This document shows, one piece after another, positions 1 through 6,008 of a stretch of DNA of 10,565 bases. A program made the translations under genes and the position numbers. A model generated the notes under the pieces. The model ran no database searches, was not told the DNA's origin, and saw only the letters and a program-made list of their open reading frames with translations. Position 1 is the first letter of the stretch. The number at the start of each line of letters is the position of its first letter. Source of the stretch: Bog-532 sp036495425 (GTDB lineage: Bacteria; Actinomycetota; Actinomycetes; Streptosporangiales; Streptosporangiaceae). Where the stretch lies: the NCBI GenBank assembly GCA_036495425.1, contig DASXMW010000071.1:1-10565 (forward strand). Direction: 5' to 3'.

Positions 1-2
1 TG

Positions 3-77
3 CCCCCGGTGCTGGAGGTGCTGGGCCTGGCCGAGGTCGAGCACAACGCGCGCAACAACCGGATGCGCGCCCTCTGA
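3..77 (+). CDS. C-terminal fragment of an unrecognised protein
   Basis: An open frame enters from the left edge and ends at TGA 75-77. It encodes 24 residues ending in EHNARNNRMRAL. Third positions are all G or C apart from the stop codon, which supports real coding. The fragment is too short for me to assign a family. The next gene starts about 30 nt downstream on the same strand, so the two could be co-transcribed. Confidence 0.55.
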   Translation, partial: PPVLEVLGLAEVEHNARNNRMRAL

Positions 78-95
78 CCCCGATCACCTGGCTGG

Positions 96-101
96 CAAGA
101 T
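96..101 (+). promoter_or_regulatory. Possible -10 element of the MaoC gene (leaderless)
   Basis: CAAGAT lies 7 nt before ATG 109. It departs from TAnnnT at the first base but fits the spacing seen before other genes here. No -35 element is visible. This is the weakest member of the series. Confidence 0.3.
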
Positions 102-108
102 GGCCAGC

Positions 109-627
109 ATGGCAGAGGCAGCAGACGAAGCGATCAGCACCCGCACGCTGAGCGAGGCCGACTTCGCGGTCCCGCTCACCGACCGGTACTTCGAGGATTA
201 CCAGGCCGGTGCCGTGCACGAGTACGGCTACGCCAGCGTTACCGAACCGGAGATCATCGAGTTCGCCCGGCGCTTCGACCCGCAGCCGATGCACGTAGAC
301 CCGGAGTACGCGCTGACCGGGCCGTTCGGTGGCATCATCGCCAGCGGCTGGCACACGTCCGGGATGTTCATGCGCCTGTACGCCGACCACTACCTGTCCC
401 GGGTGGCCAGCCTGGCCTCGCCCGGCATCGACGAGCTGCGCTGGCCCAGCCCGCTGCGGCCGGGCGAGAAGCTGTGGATCCGGACCACGATCGTGGCCGC
501 CCGCCGGTCCCGGTCCAAGCCGGACCGCGGCCTGGTCCACACCCACGGCGAGATGTTCGCCGGCGACGACCGCCCGGTCCTGAGCCTGACCGCGCTCAAC
601 TTCCTCCAGGCCCGCCCCGCTTCCTGA
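109..627 (+). CDS. MaoC-family dehydratase / (R)-hydratase-like hotdog protein
   Basis: The product (172 residues from ATG 109) is a single hotdog-fold protein of the MaoC group. Members hydrate or dehydrate acyl-CoA thioesters in fatty-acid and polyester metabolism. The hydratase signature reads RRFDPQPMHVDPEYA, with catalytic candidates Asp57 and His62 in the D-x4-H spacing of PhaJ-type hydratases; the Asn that usually follows the Asp is Gln here. A conserved FGGIIASGWHTSGMFMRL helix region comes next. About 25 residues precede the domain and look disordered. ATG 100 is an alternative start three codons earlier. I prefer 109 because CAAGAT sits 7 nt upstream and neither start has a good ribosome binding site. 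The substrate cannot be told from sequence. Confidence 0.88.
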   Translation: MAEAADEAISTRTLSEADFAVPLTDRYFEDYQAGAVHEYGYASVTEPEIIEFARRFDPQPMHVDPEYALTGPFGGIIASGWHTSGMFMRLYADHYLSRVASLASPGIDELRWPSPLRPGEKLWIRTTIVAARRSRSKPDRGLVHTHGEMFAGDDRPVLSLTALNFLQARPAS

Positions 628-704
628 ACGCTCGCACCGGCCCGGACCGGGCGGACCAACCTTCGATATTGAGATATAGCTTCATCGTTTGGCGGGTTAA
701 GTCA

Positions 705-710
705 TATCGT
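705..710 (+). promoter_or_regulatory. -10 element of the siderophore-interacting protein gene (leaderless)
   Basis: TATCGT is followed by 7 nt and then ATG 718. The hexamer overlaps a possible GTG start at 709-711, so a transcript starting near 717 would exclude that GTG. The 660-708 leader is much more AT-rich than its surroundings. I see no clear -35 box and no IdeR/DtxR iron box. Confidence 0.55.
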
Positions 711-717
711 GTCGACC

Positions 718-1473
718 ATGACCGCGCCGACTTCCCCGGCCCGGCCCCGGCGTATCGGGGGCCGGGTGCTCAACGCGATCTCCGTCACCGGCGCGGTCAC
801 CGCGATCGAGCCGGTGGCCGCGCACCTGCGGCGGATCCGGATCGAGGGCGACGAGGTCGCCGGGCTGACCTGGACCCCGGGCCAGCAGGTGCGGGTGCAC
901 GTCAGCGACCTGCTCGACCCGCACAGCTGGCGGCGGCCGCGGGACATCCTGCGCACCTACTCGATCTGGCGCGACGACGGCGGCCTGGAGCTGTGCGTGC
1001 TGGACCACGACACCGGCGGTCCCGGCGCCCGCTGGGCCCGCGAGCTGCGGATCGGCCAGCCGGTCACCTTCGGCCGCCCCGAAGGCTCGTTCGTGCTCGC
1101 CGGCGGTGCGCCGTATCACGTGTTCGCGGGCGAGGAGACGGCCGCGGTCGCCTTCGGCGCGATGCTGGCCGCGCTGCCCGGCGGCACCCCGGCCTATCCG
1201 CTGATCGAGGTGCCCGGGCCGGACGACCGGCTCCCCATGTCCCGGGACGTGCCCTGGCTGTACCGGGACGGGCGCCCGGCCGCCGCGTCGGCCAGCCTGC
1301 TGGAGGCGGCCCGGCGGCTGGAGCTGCCGCGCGAGCCCGGCGCCGCCTACCTGGCCGGGGAGGCCCGCACGGTCCAGCTGCTGCGCCGGCACTTCGTGGC
1401 CGAGCGGGGCTGGCCCCGCCAGGCCGTCCGGACCAAGCCCTTCTGGGCCCCGGGCAAGCGCGGCCTGGACTGA
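718..1473 (+). CDS. Siderophore-interacting protein (FAD-dependent ferric-siderophore reductase)
   Basis: The 251-residue product belongs to the ViuB/SIP flavin reductase family, cytosolic enzymes that release iron by reducing ferric siderophores with NAD(P)H. An N-terminal FAD-binding barrel carries the RTYS motif at 79-82 and HDTGGPGARWA at 97-107. The nucleotide-binding half starts near 135 with FAGEET and ends with the family signature AGEA, then RRHFVAERGW and a C-terminal FWAPGKRG. Length is normal for the family. No siderophore synthesis or uptake genes are visible nearby, and I found no iron-box operator, so iron regulation is not shown. The start at ATG 718 is favoured over GTG 709 because a -10 hexamer covers the GTG. 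The tyrosine phosphatase gene follows after 40 nt with its own promoter-like hexamer. Confidence 0.92.
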   Translation: MTAPTSPARPRRIGGRVLNAISVTGAVTAIEPVAAHLRRIRIEGDEVAGLTWTPGQQVRVHVSDLLDPHSWRRPRDILRTYSIWRDDGGLELCVLDHDTGGPGARWARELRIGQPVTFGRPEGSFVLAGGAPYHVFAGEETAAVAFGAMLAALPGGTPAYPLIEVPGPDDRLPMSRDVPWLYRDGRPAAASASLLEAARRLELPREPGAAYLAGEARTVQLLRRHFVAERGWPRQAVRTKPFWAPGKRGLD

Positions 1474-1501
1474 ACCCCTGTGCGCTTGAGCTCTGGCCGG
1501 C

Positions 1502-1507
1502 CAGGAT
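1502..1507 (+). promoter_or_regulatory. Possible -10 element of the tyrosine phosphatase gene (leaderless)
   Basis: CAGGAT lies 6 nt before ATG 1514. The GAGGG between them is only 1 nt from the ATG, too close for a normal Shine-Dalgarno. The first base departs from TAnnnT. Confidence 0.4.
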
Positions 1508-1513
1508 GAGGGT

Positions 1514-2287
1514 ATGCCGTGGATTGATCTTGAGGGTGCCGCCAACGCCCGCGACGTGGGCGGCCTGCCCACCGAGGACGGCGGCAAAACCGTGCCCGGG
1601 CGCCTGCTGCGCTCGGACAACCTGCAGGACCTGACCGGGGCCGACATCGCCAAGCTGACCGGCGAGCTCGGCCTGACCACCGTGGTCGACCTGCGCAGCA
1701 CCGCCGAGCTGCACTCGGAGGGGCCGGCTCCGCTGGACGACGTCGCGTCGGTCGAACACCGGCACCACCCGGTGCTGCCCGAGGAGGGCCTGGCCACCGA
1801 CGCCGTGGCCGACGTGCTGGTGACCCGCAACCAGCGCGACCGCTCCCGCTACCCGGGCAACGCGCTGACCGGCCACTACCTGGGCTACCTGGCGGACCGC
1901 CCGGATCAGGTGGTGGACGCGCTGCGCAGCGTGGCCCGGGCCGAGGGCGCCGCGCTGGTGCACTGTGCCGCGGGCAAGGACCGCACCGGGGTGGTGGTGG
2001 CCCTGGCCCTCAGCGTGGCCGGGGTCCGGCCGGACGCGATCGCGGCCGACTACGCGGTCACCGGCGACCGGACCGGGCCGCTGCTGGCGCGGCTGCGCCG
2101 GTCGGTGACCTACTCGGCCGACGTCAACCGCAAGTCCGACGACGCCCACAAGCCCCAGGCCGGCACCATGACCGCGTTCCTGGCCGAGCTGGACACCAGG
2201 TTCGGCGGTGCGGCCGCCTGGCTGACCGCGCACGGGCTGAGCGAGGACGACCTGAACCGGCTGCGTGACAAGCTGCGCACGCCCTGA
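1514..2287 (+). CDS. MptpB-like tyrosine/dual-specificity protein phosphatase
   Basis: The 257-residue product is a cysteine-dependent phosphatase of the Tyr_phosphatase_3 family, which includes the secreted M. tuberculosis phosphatase MptpB. The N-terminal signature is complete: NARDVGG (11-17), PGRLLRSDNL (28-37), then VVDLRSTAE (57-65). The catalytic P-loop HCAAGKDRTG (150-159) has nucleophile Cys151, the phosphate-binding Arg157, and the Lys-Asp pair typical of this family, which broadens substrates to phosphoinositides in characterised members. Length matches the family. I see no signal peptide or membrane segment. The substrate is unknown, and the neighbours give no clue because each appears to have its own promoter. 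Confidence 0.92.
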   Translation: MPWIDLEGAANARDVGGLPTEDGGKTVPGRLLRSDNLQDLTGADIAKLTGELGLTTVVDLRSTAELHSEGPAPLDDVASVEHRHHPVLPEEGLATDAVADVLVTRNQRDRSRYPGNALTGHYLGYLADRPDQVVDALRSVARAEGAALVHCAAGKDRTGVVVALALSVAGVRPDAIAADYAVTGDRTGPLLARLRRSVTYSADVNRKSDDAHKPQAGTMTAFLAELDTRFGGAAAWLTAHGLSEDDLNRLRDKLRTP

Positions 2288-2302
2288 CCGGGCGGGCCGA
2301 TC

Positions 2303-2308
2303 TAGAGT
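2303..2308 (+). promoter_or_regulatory. -10 element of the MDMPI-like gene (leaderless)
   Basis: TAGAGT is followed by 6 nt and ATG 2315, in the 27-nt gap after the phosphatase stop codon. No -35 box is evident. The GGG between hexamer and ATG is a poor ribosome binding site. Confidence 0.6.
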
Positions 2309-2314
2309 GGGCTG

Positions 2315-2926
2315 ATGGACCCCGCGCTCCAGCCGCTGAGCGACCAGATCGACTTCGCCGGCCAGCGGCTGCTCGGCACCGCCCGGATCATCGATGACAG
2401 CGACCTGCGGGTGCCGTCGCTGCTGCCCGGCTGGACCCGGGCCCACGTGCTGGCCCATCTGGCCCGCGGCGCCGACGCGCTGCGCAACCTGATGATCGGC
2501 GCCCGCACCGGCGAGCCCAGGCCCGCCTACCCGAGTCCCGAGGCCCGCGAGGCCGGCATCGAGGCGGGCGCGGGCCAGTCCCGCGCCGACCTGCTCGACG
2601 ACGTGGCCGCCGCCGCCGGCGCCTTCCGCACGGTCAGCCGCCAGCTGCCCGACGAGGCCTGGGACGTGGCGATCACCTGGGTGCCGGGCCTGGACCCGTT
2701 CCCGGCCCGGGAGCTGCTGGTCCGGCGGCTGGTCGAGATCGAGCTGCACCACGTCGACCTGGGGGCCGGCTACACCGCGGCCGACTGGCCGGACAGCTTC
2801 GTGGTCCTGCGGCTGCCCGGGCCGCTGCGCACCCAGCGCCAGGAGCGGCGCACCTGGGACCGGACCGCGCCGCCGCTGCGCCAGCCCCGGCCGCCGCGCG
2901 GCCGCCCCGACCGGGTGCCCTGGTAA
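2315..2926 (+). CDS. Maleylpyruvate isomerase-family (mycothiol-dependent, DinB-like) protein with atypical C-terminus
   Basis: The N-terminal four-helix bundle is of the MDMPI_N/DinB type: LLPGWTRAHVLAHLARGAD is at 36-54 and VEIELHHVDLGAGY at 140-153. The metal ligands of the Corynebacterium glutamicum isomerase (His, then Glu-x3-His) correspond to His48, Glu141 and His145, so the zinc site seems intact. Family members use mycothiol as cofactor, a thiol found in actinobacteria. From about residue 170 the sequence turns into a Pro/Arg-rich tail ending at 203, whereas the characterised isomerase is about 240 residues with a separate C-terminal domain. The tail keeps high G/C third positions, but so do the other frames, so a frameshift cannot be excluded. 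The reaction is unknown. The next gene begins 4 nt after the stop and is probably co-transcribed. Confidence 0.82.
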   Translation: MDPALQPLSDQIDFAGQRLLGTARIIDDSDLRVPSLLPGWTRAHVLAHLARGADALRNLMIGARTGEPRPAYPSPEAREAGIEAGAGQSRADLLDDVAAAAGAFRTVSRQLPDEAWDVAITWVPGLDPFPARELLVRRLVEIELHHVDLGAGYTAADWPDSFVVLRLPGPLRTQRQERRTWDRTAPPLRQPRPPRGRPDRVPW

Positions 2927-2930
2927 CCCG

Positions 2931-3980
2931 GTGCAGACGGTCCGGTACTGCGCCACCCCGGCGGGGCGGGTGGCCTGGTCGGCGACGGGCTCCGGGCCGC
3001 CGCTGCTGATCGACTCGGGCTGGGTGACCCACCTGCGCCGGGGGCTCGAGCTGTTCGGCTTCGGCCCGTTCGTGGCCGCGCTGGCCGAGCGGTTCACGGT
3101 GATCCGCTACGACAAGCCGGGTTGCGGCCTGGCCGCCACCGGGCCCGGCGACGACCCGCCCGACCTGTCGTTCGAGGCCCAGATCGCGGTGACGCTGGCC
3201 GTGGCCGACAGTGCCGGGGCGGACCGGTTCCGGATGTTCGGGGCCTCGCAGGGCGGCCAGGTGGCGGCGGCCATCGCGGCCCGGCACCCGGAGCGGGTCG
3301 AGGAACTGGTGCTGTACGGGACCTGCGCCCGCGGCCGTGACCTGGCCCCGGCCCCGGTCCGGGACTCGCTGGTGGCCCTGGTCCGGGCGCACTGGGGCCT
3401 GGGCTCGACGATGCTGGCCAGCATCTTCATCTCCGAGCCCGCGCCCGACGAGGTGGCCGCGTTCACCCAGGCCCAGCGGGCCTGCGCCCCGGCCGCGGTG
3501 GCCGGGCAGACCCTCGAGGTCTACTACGGCACCGACGTGAGCGCCCTGCTGCCCATGATCCGGGCCCGGACCCTGGTCCTGCACCGGGAGGCCGACCAGG
3601 CGACCGCGTTCGCGCTGGGCCGCGAGGTCGCGGCCCTGATCCCCGGGGCGACCCTGATCCCGCTGCCCGGCACCAGCCACCTCTTCTACCACGGGCCCTG
3701 GACCGAGGTCCGGGACGCGACCCTCGGCTTCTTCAGCCTGCCCGCGGGCCCGCGGCTCACCGGCCGGGAGCTGGAGGTGGCCGCGCTGATCGCCGACGGG
3801 CTGACCAACCAGGCCATCGCGTCCCGGCTGGCCATCGCGCCGCGGACCGCCGAGGCCCACGTGGAGAACATCCGCCGCAAGCTCAGCGTGCGGTCCCGGG
3901 CCCAGATCGCGGCCTGGATCACCGCGGCCGGTCAGGACAGGGTCGGGACCCGGCCCGCGGTGGCCCGGCGCAGCACGTAG
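2931..3980 (+). CDS. Alpha/beta-hydrolase fused to a LuxR-type helix-turn-helix
   Basis: The 349-residue protein combines an alpha/beta-hydrolase domain (about 1-265) with a C-terminal LuxR/NarL DNA-binding domain (about 276-332). The nucleophile elbow is FGASQGG with Ser106; Asp222 in HREADQ and His250 in GTSHLFYH complete a plausible triad, so the enzyme may be active rather than a binding relic. The HTH starts LTGRELEVAALIADGL and continues into the recognition helix region RTAEAHVENIRRKL. This architecture recurs in actinobacteria; I infer a regulator that senses or hydrolyses a small ligand. Translation starts at GTG 2931, 4 nt after the previous stop, with no obvious ribosome binding site, suggesting translational coupling. 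The last 16 codons overlap the convergent lysR-type gene. Confidence 0.9.
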   Translation: MQTVRYCATPAGRVAWSATGSGPPLLIDSGWVTHLRRGLELFGFGPFVAALAERFTVIRYDKPGCGLAATGPGDDPPDLSFEAQIAVTLAVADSAGADRFRMFGASQGGQVAAAIAARHPERVEELVLYGTCARGRDLAPAPVRDSLVALVRAHWGLGSTMLASIFISEPAPDEVAAFTQAQRACAPAAVAGQTLEVYYGTDVSALLPMIRARTLVLHREADQATAFALGREVAALIPGATLIPLPGTSHLFYHGPWTEVRDATLGFFSLPAGPRLTGRELEVAALIADGLTNQAIASRLAIAPRTAEAHVENIRRKLSVRSRAQIAAWITAAGQDRVGTRPAVARRST

Positions 3981-4843
3981 CGGCGGAACAGGTCGGGCGC
4001 GGCCAGCAGCCGGCGTTCGGCCGACCAGGTCAGGGTGATCTCCCGGACCGCGCCGGGGTCGAGGATCTCCAGGTGGACCAGGGGACCGGTGGCCGACTCC
4101 GGTGAGCCCGCCCGGGGCGCGGGCACCACGGCCACGCCCAGCCCGGCCGCGACGAAGCCGCGCACGGTGGACAGGTCGTCGCCCTCGAACACCACGTCGG
4201 GCCGGAACCCGGCCGCCTGGCACAGGTCGTCGGTCAGCCGCCGCAGGGCCGACACGGGCCGCAGGCTGATGAACGGCTCGCTGGCCACCTCGGACAGCCA
4301 CAGCTGACCCCGCCCGGCCAGCCGGTGGTCGCGGGGCACGGCCAGCCGCAGCGGCTCCATGGCCAGCTGCCGGGTCAGCAGCGCGGCGTCGTGCGGCCGC
4401 CGGGTGCCGATCTCCAGGTCGGCCCGGCCGCCCGCCAGCGCCTCGGAGTTTATTTCGTCCCGGACTTGGGTCAGCTCGAACCGGACCTGGGGGTGGGCGG
4501 CGCGGAAGCTGCGCACCAGGTACGGCACCAGCCAGGTGCCCAGCGAATGCTGGAAGGCCAGGGCCACGGTCCCGGTCTCCGGCTCGAGCAGCTGGCTGAC
4601 GGCGGCGATCCCGTCGTCCAGCTGGTGCAGCATGGCGTCGACGTGGTGCTTGAACACCGACCCGGCGTGGGTCATGCGCAGGATGCGCCCGGACCGCTGC
4701 AGCAGCGGGGTCCCGACCTCGGTCTCCAGCCGGGCCAGGGCCCGGGACACCCCGGACTGGGTCACCCCTTCCAGCTCGCTCACCTCGGTGACCGTGGTCC
4801 CGTCGGCGACCTGCTGGAACCAGCGCAGCGCATCGGTGTCCAT
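3932..4843 (-). CDS. LysR-family transcriptional regulator
   Basis: The 303-residue product has the LysR layout: an N-terminal winged helix-turn-helix (about 1-60, with VTQSGVSRALARLETEVG as the recognition region and LLQR-SGR after it), a linker helix, and a periplasmic-binding-like effector domain from about residue 86 (GTVALAFQHSLGTWLVPYLV). The TWLV, LEIGTRRP and GLGVAVVP segments are typical of the effector fold. ATG 4843 is preferred over ATG 4849, two codons upstream, because TAACGT lies 7 nt before 4843. LysR proteins usually regulate a divergent gene and themselves; here the divergent gene is the 73-residue protein at 4949, but no clear operator was found. The 3' end overlaps the hydrolase-LuxR gene by 49 bp, tail to tail. 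The effector is unknown. Confidence 0.93.
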   Translation of the reverse strand: MDTDALRWFQQVADGTTVTEVSELEGVTQSGVSRALARLETEVGTPLLQRSGRILRMTHAGSVFKHHVDAMLHQLDDGIAAVSQLLEPETGTVALAFQHSLGTWLVPYLVRSFRAAHPQVRFELTQVRDEINSEALAGGRADLEIGTRRPHDAALLTRQLAMEPLRLAVPRDHRLAGRGQLWLSEVASEPFISLRPVSALRRLTDDLCQAAGFRPDVVFEGDDLSTVRGFVAAGLGVAVVPAPRAGSPESATGPLVHLEILDPGAVREITLTWSAERRLLAAPDLFRRYVLRRATAGRVPTLS

Positions 4844-4850
4844 AGACATG

Positions 4851-4856
4851 ACGTTA
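4851..4856 (-). promoter_or_regulatory. -10 element of the lysR-type gene (leaderless)
   Basis: Read on the minus strand, TAACGT is followed by 7 nt and ATG 4843. The upstream ATG at 4849 would be only 1 nt from the hexamer, too close to be inside the transcript. Confidence 0.55.
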
Positions 4857-4869
4857 GCTCATGGATTAC

Positions 4870-4898
4870 TTGCCCTTTTTTCATTGGACGCATAGGTC
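4870..4898 (+). promoter_or_regulatory. Candidate promoter of the 73-residue protein gene
   Basis: TTGCCC (4870-4875), a 17-nt spacer containing six T's, and TAGGTC (4893-4898) form a weak -35/-10 pair. A start near 4905 would give a leader of about 44 nt that includes the Shine-Dalgarno sequence. The match is imperfect in both boxes. The whole gap from 4857 to 4948 is AT-richer than the flanking genes and also holds the upstream region of the divergent lysR-type gene. Confidence 0.25.
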
Positions 4899-4948
4899 AT
4901 TCCTGGCGACACTTGATAACGAAAGACACCGAGAGGAGGAACAAGAAA

Positions 4949-5170
4949 ATGAAGACCACCACCAGGCCGCTGGGGCGGCGTCTGGCCGCGATCCGGCACG
5001 ACTTCCGGGGTGACCGGGAGGCCCGGGCCGCGCGTCGGGCCCTGCAGCGGGAACTGTCCAGCTACACCACTCCGTCCGAGCTGAACGACCTGGACGCCAT
5101 CCTCGACCGCCACAGCGACGAGGAGACCGCCGACATCCGGCGCTTCCTGGCCAGCCGCCGCGTCGCCTAG
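4949..5170 (+). CDS. Small conserved actinobacterial protein of unknown function (73 aa)
   Basis: A 73-residue protein begins at ATG 4949, with AGGAGG at 4934-4939 and a 9-nt spacing, one of the best ribosome binding sites in the window. The N-terminal 30 residues are strongly basic (RRLAAIRHDFRG then REARAARRALQ). The C-terminal half is acidic and likely helical, with SSYTTPSELNDLDAILDRH at 37-55 and ETADIRRFL at 59-67. There is no signal peptide, membrane segment or cysteine. I recall similar short proteins with a 'SYTTPAE-L-DL-AIL' core as unnamed conserved proteins in actinomycetes, but cannot name a family. The charge split would suit nucleic-acid or protein binding, which is only a guess. 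It is divergent from the lysR-type gene and could be its target. Confidence 0.82.
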   Translation: MKTTTRPLGRRLAAIRHDFRGDREARAARRALQRELSSYTTPSELNDLDAILDRHSDEETADIRRFLASRRVA

Positions 5171-5181
5171 GGAACCCCTAC

Positions 5182-5187
5182 TAGGCT
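5182..5187 (+). promoter_or_regulatory. -10 element of the AlaX-type gene (leaderless)
   Basis: TAGGCT is followed by 6 nt and ATG 5194, within the 23-nt gap after the small gene's stop codon. No Shine-Dalgarno is present between hexamer and ATG. Confidence 0.6.
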
Positions 5188-5193
5188 GACCGG

Positions 5194-5925
5194 ATGGCGG
5201 ACAATGAGGGGCGTACCCACCGGCTCGACCTGGACGACCAGACCCTGCGCGAGTGGGACGCGACCGTGCTGGCGTCCAGCCCGGACGGGATCGTGCTGGA
5301 CCGGTCGGCCTTCTACCCGGGCGGCGGCGGGCAGCCCCCGGACCAGGGCGTCCTGCTCTGGGGCGGGGTGCAGACCCGGATCGAGGGCGTGCGCAAGGGC
5401 GATGACCTCTACCTGATTCCGGCCGAGGGCGACCCCCTCCCGCCCCCCGGCAGCACGGTCCGCGGCGCCGTCGAGGATGCCCGCCGCACCGCGCTGATGC
5501 GCACCCACTCCGGCCTGCACATCCTGTGCGGCGTGGTGTTCAGGGACTTCGGCGCCCTGGTCACCGGGGGCAACATGGAACCGCTGACCGCGCGCATGGA
5601 CTTCAACCTGCCGCAGGTGCCGGAGGGGTTCCGGCAGGCCGTCGAGGACCGGTGCAACCTGGAGATCGACGCCGATCGCCGGATCGACGTGCGGGTGCTG
5701 CCCCGGGACGAGGCGTTCGCGCTGCCGGACATCATCCGCACCGCCACCAACCTGGTCCCGCCCGAGGTCAAGGACGTCCGGATCGTCGACATCGTCGGGC
5801 TCGACCAGCAGGCCGACGGCGGCACGCACGTGGCTTCCACCCGCCAGGTCGGCCGCATCCAGGTGGTCAAGATCGAGAACAAGGGCAAGGGCTTCCGCCG
5901 CCTGCGCATCCAGGTCTCGGACTAG
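5194..5925 (+). CDS. AlaX-type alanyl-tRNA editing hydrolase
   Basis: The 243-residue protein resembles the editing domain of alanyl-tRNA synthetase as a free-standing AlaX-M-type enzyme, which deacylates Ser- or Gly-tRNA(Ala) in trans in the cytosol. The N-terminal barrel has the glycine-rich FYPGGGGQPPDQG motif (40-52). The metal-binding module follows: HSGLHIL gives His105 and His109, and DGGTH gives Asp208 and His212. In the classic site the third ligand is Cys (CGGTH), so this is a Cys-to-Asp variant. I recall Asp in other AlaX-M sequences but cannot verify that here. The closing segment RQVGRIQVVKIENKGKGFRRLRI matches the family's C-terminal strands. Length is normal and there is no alanyl-tRNA synthetase catalytic domain. 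Confidence 0.9.
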   Translation: MADNEGRTHRLDLDDQTLREWDATVLASSPDGIVLDRSAFYPGGGGQPPDQGVLLWGGVQTRIEGVRKGDDLYLIPAEGDPLPPPGSTVRGAVEDARRTALMRTHSGLHILCGVVFRDFGALVTGGNMEPLTARMDFNLPQVPEGFRQAVEDRCNLEIDADRRIDVRVLPRDEAFALPDIIRTATNLVPPEVKDVRIVDIVGLDQQADGGTHVASTRQVGRIQVVKIENKGKGFRRLRIQVSD

Positions 5926-5933
5926 GAAGGCCT

Positions 5934-5958
5934 GTTTAGCGATCAGCGGTCCGGGAAG
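5934..5958 (+). promoter_or_regulatory. Possible SigB/SigF-type stress promoter of the MT0933-like gene
   Basis: GTTT (5934-5937), 15 nt, then GGGAAG (5953-5958) partly matches the actinobacterial general-stress sigma consensus GTTT-N14-17-GGGTAT. The first box is perfect and the second has four of six bases. A start near 5965 would leave a leader of about 44 nt containing the Shine-Dalgarno. This is a pattern match only. Confidence 0.25.
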
Positions 5959-6008
5959 CTCTGACCTGGTACGAAGGAATGGGCCGAACCAACGATGGAG
6001 GGGGCACC

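Noticed and set aside
640..652. GCCCGG-A-CCGGGC palindrome as a terminator after the MaoC gene
   Set aside because: The loop is too tight for the full stem, no T-run follows, and such short GC palindromes are common in this DNA.
660..717. Iron-box operator for the siderophore-interacting protein
   Set aside because: No sequence close to the TTAGGTTAGGCTAACCTAA-type palindrome is present.
474..1634. Long + strand frame spanning the MaoC and siderophore-interacting protein genes
   Set aside because: Its product is Arg/Pro/Gly-rich with no domain, and it overlaps two well-supported genes in another frame.
1064..3097. Very long open frame on the minus strand (677 codons), and similar ones at 697-1830, 2673-4301, 6948-8345 and 8159-9745
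   Set aside because: They lie opposite genes with clear family motifs, are rich in Arg, Gly, Pro, Ala and Gln without domains, and arise because stop codons are rare in GC-rich DNA.
5979..6008. Upstream ATG 5979 as start of the MT0933-like gene
   Set aside because: It lacks a ribosome binding site, and the strong GGAGG stands at the right distance from ATG 6009.
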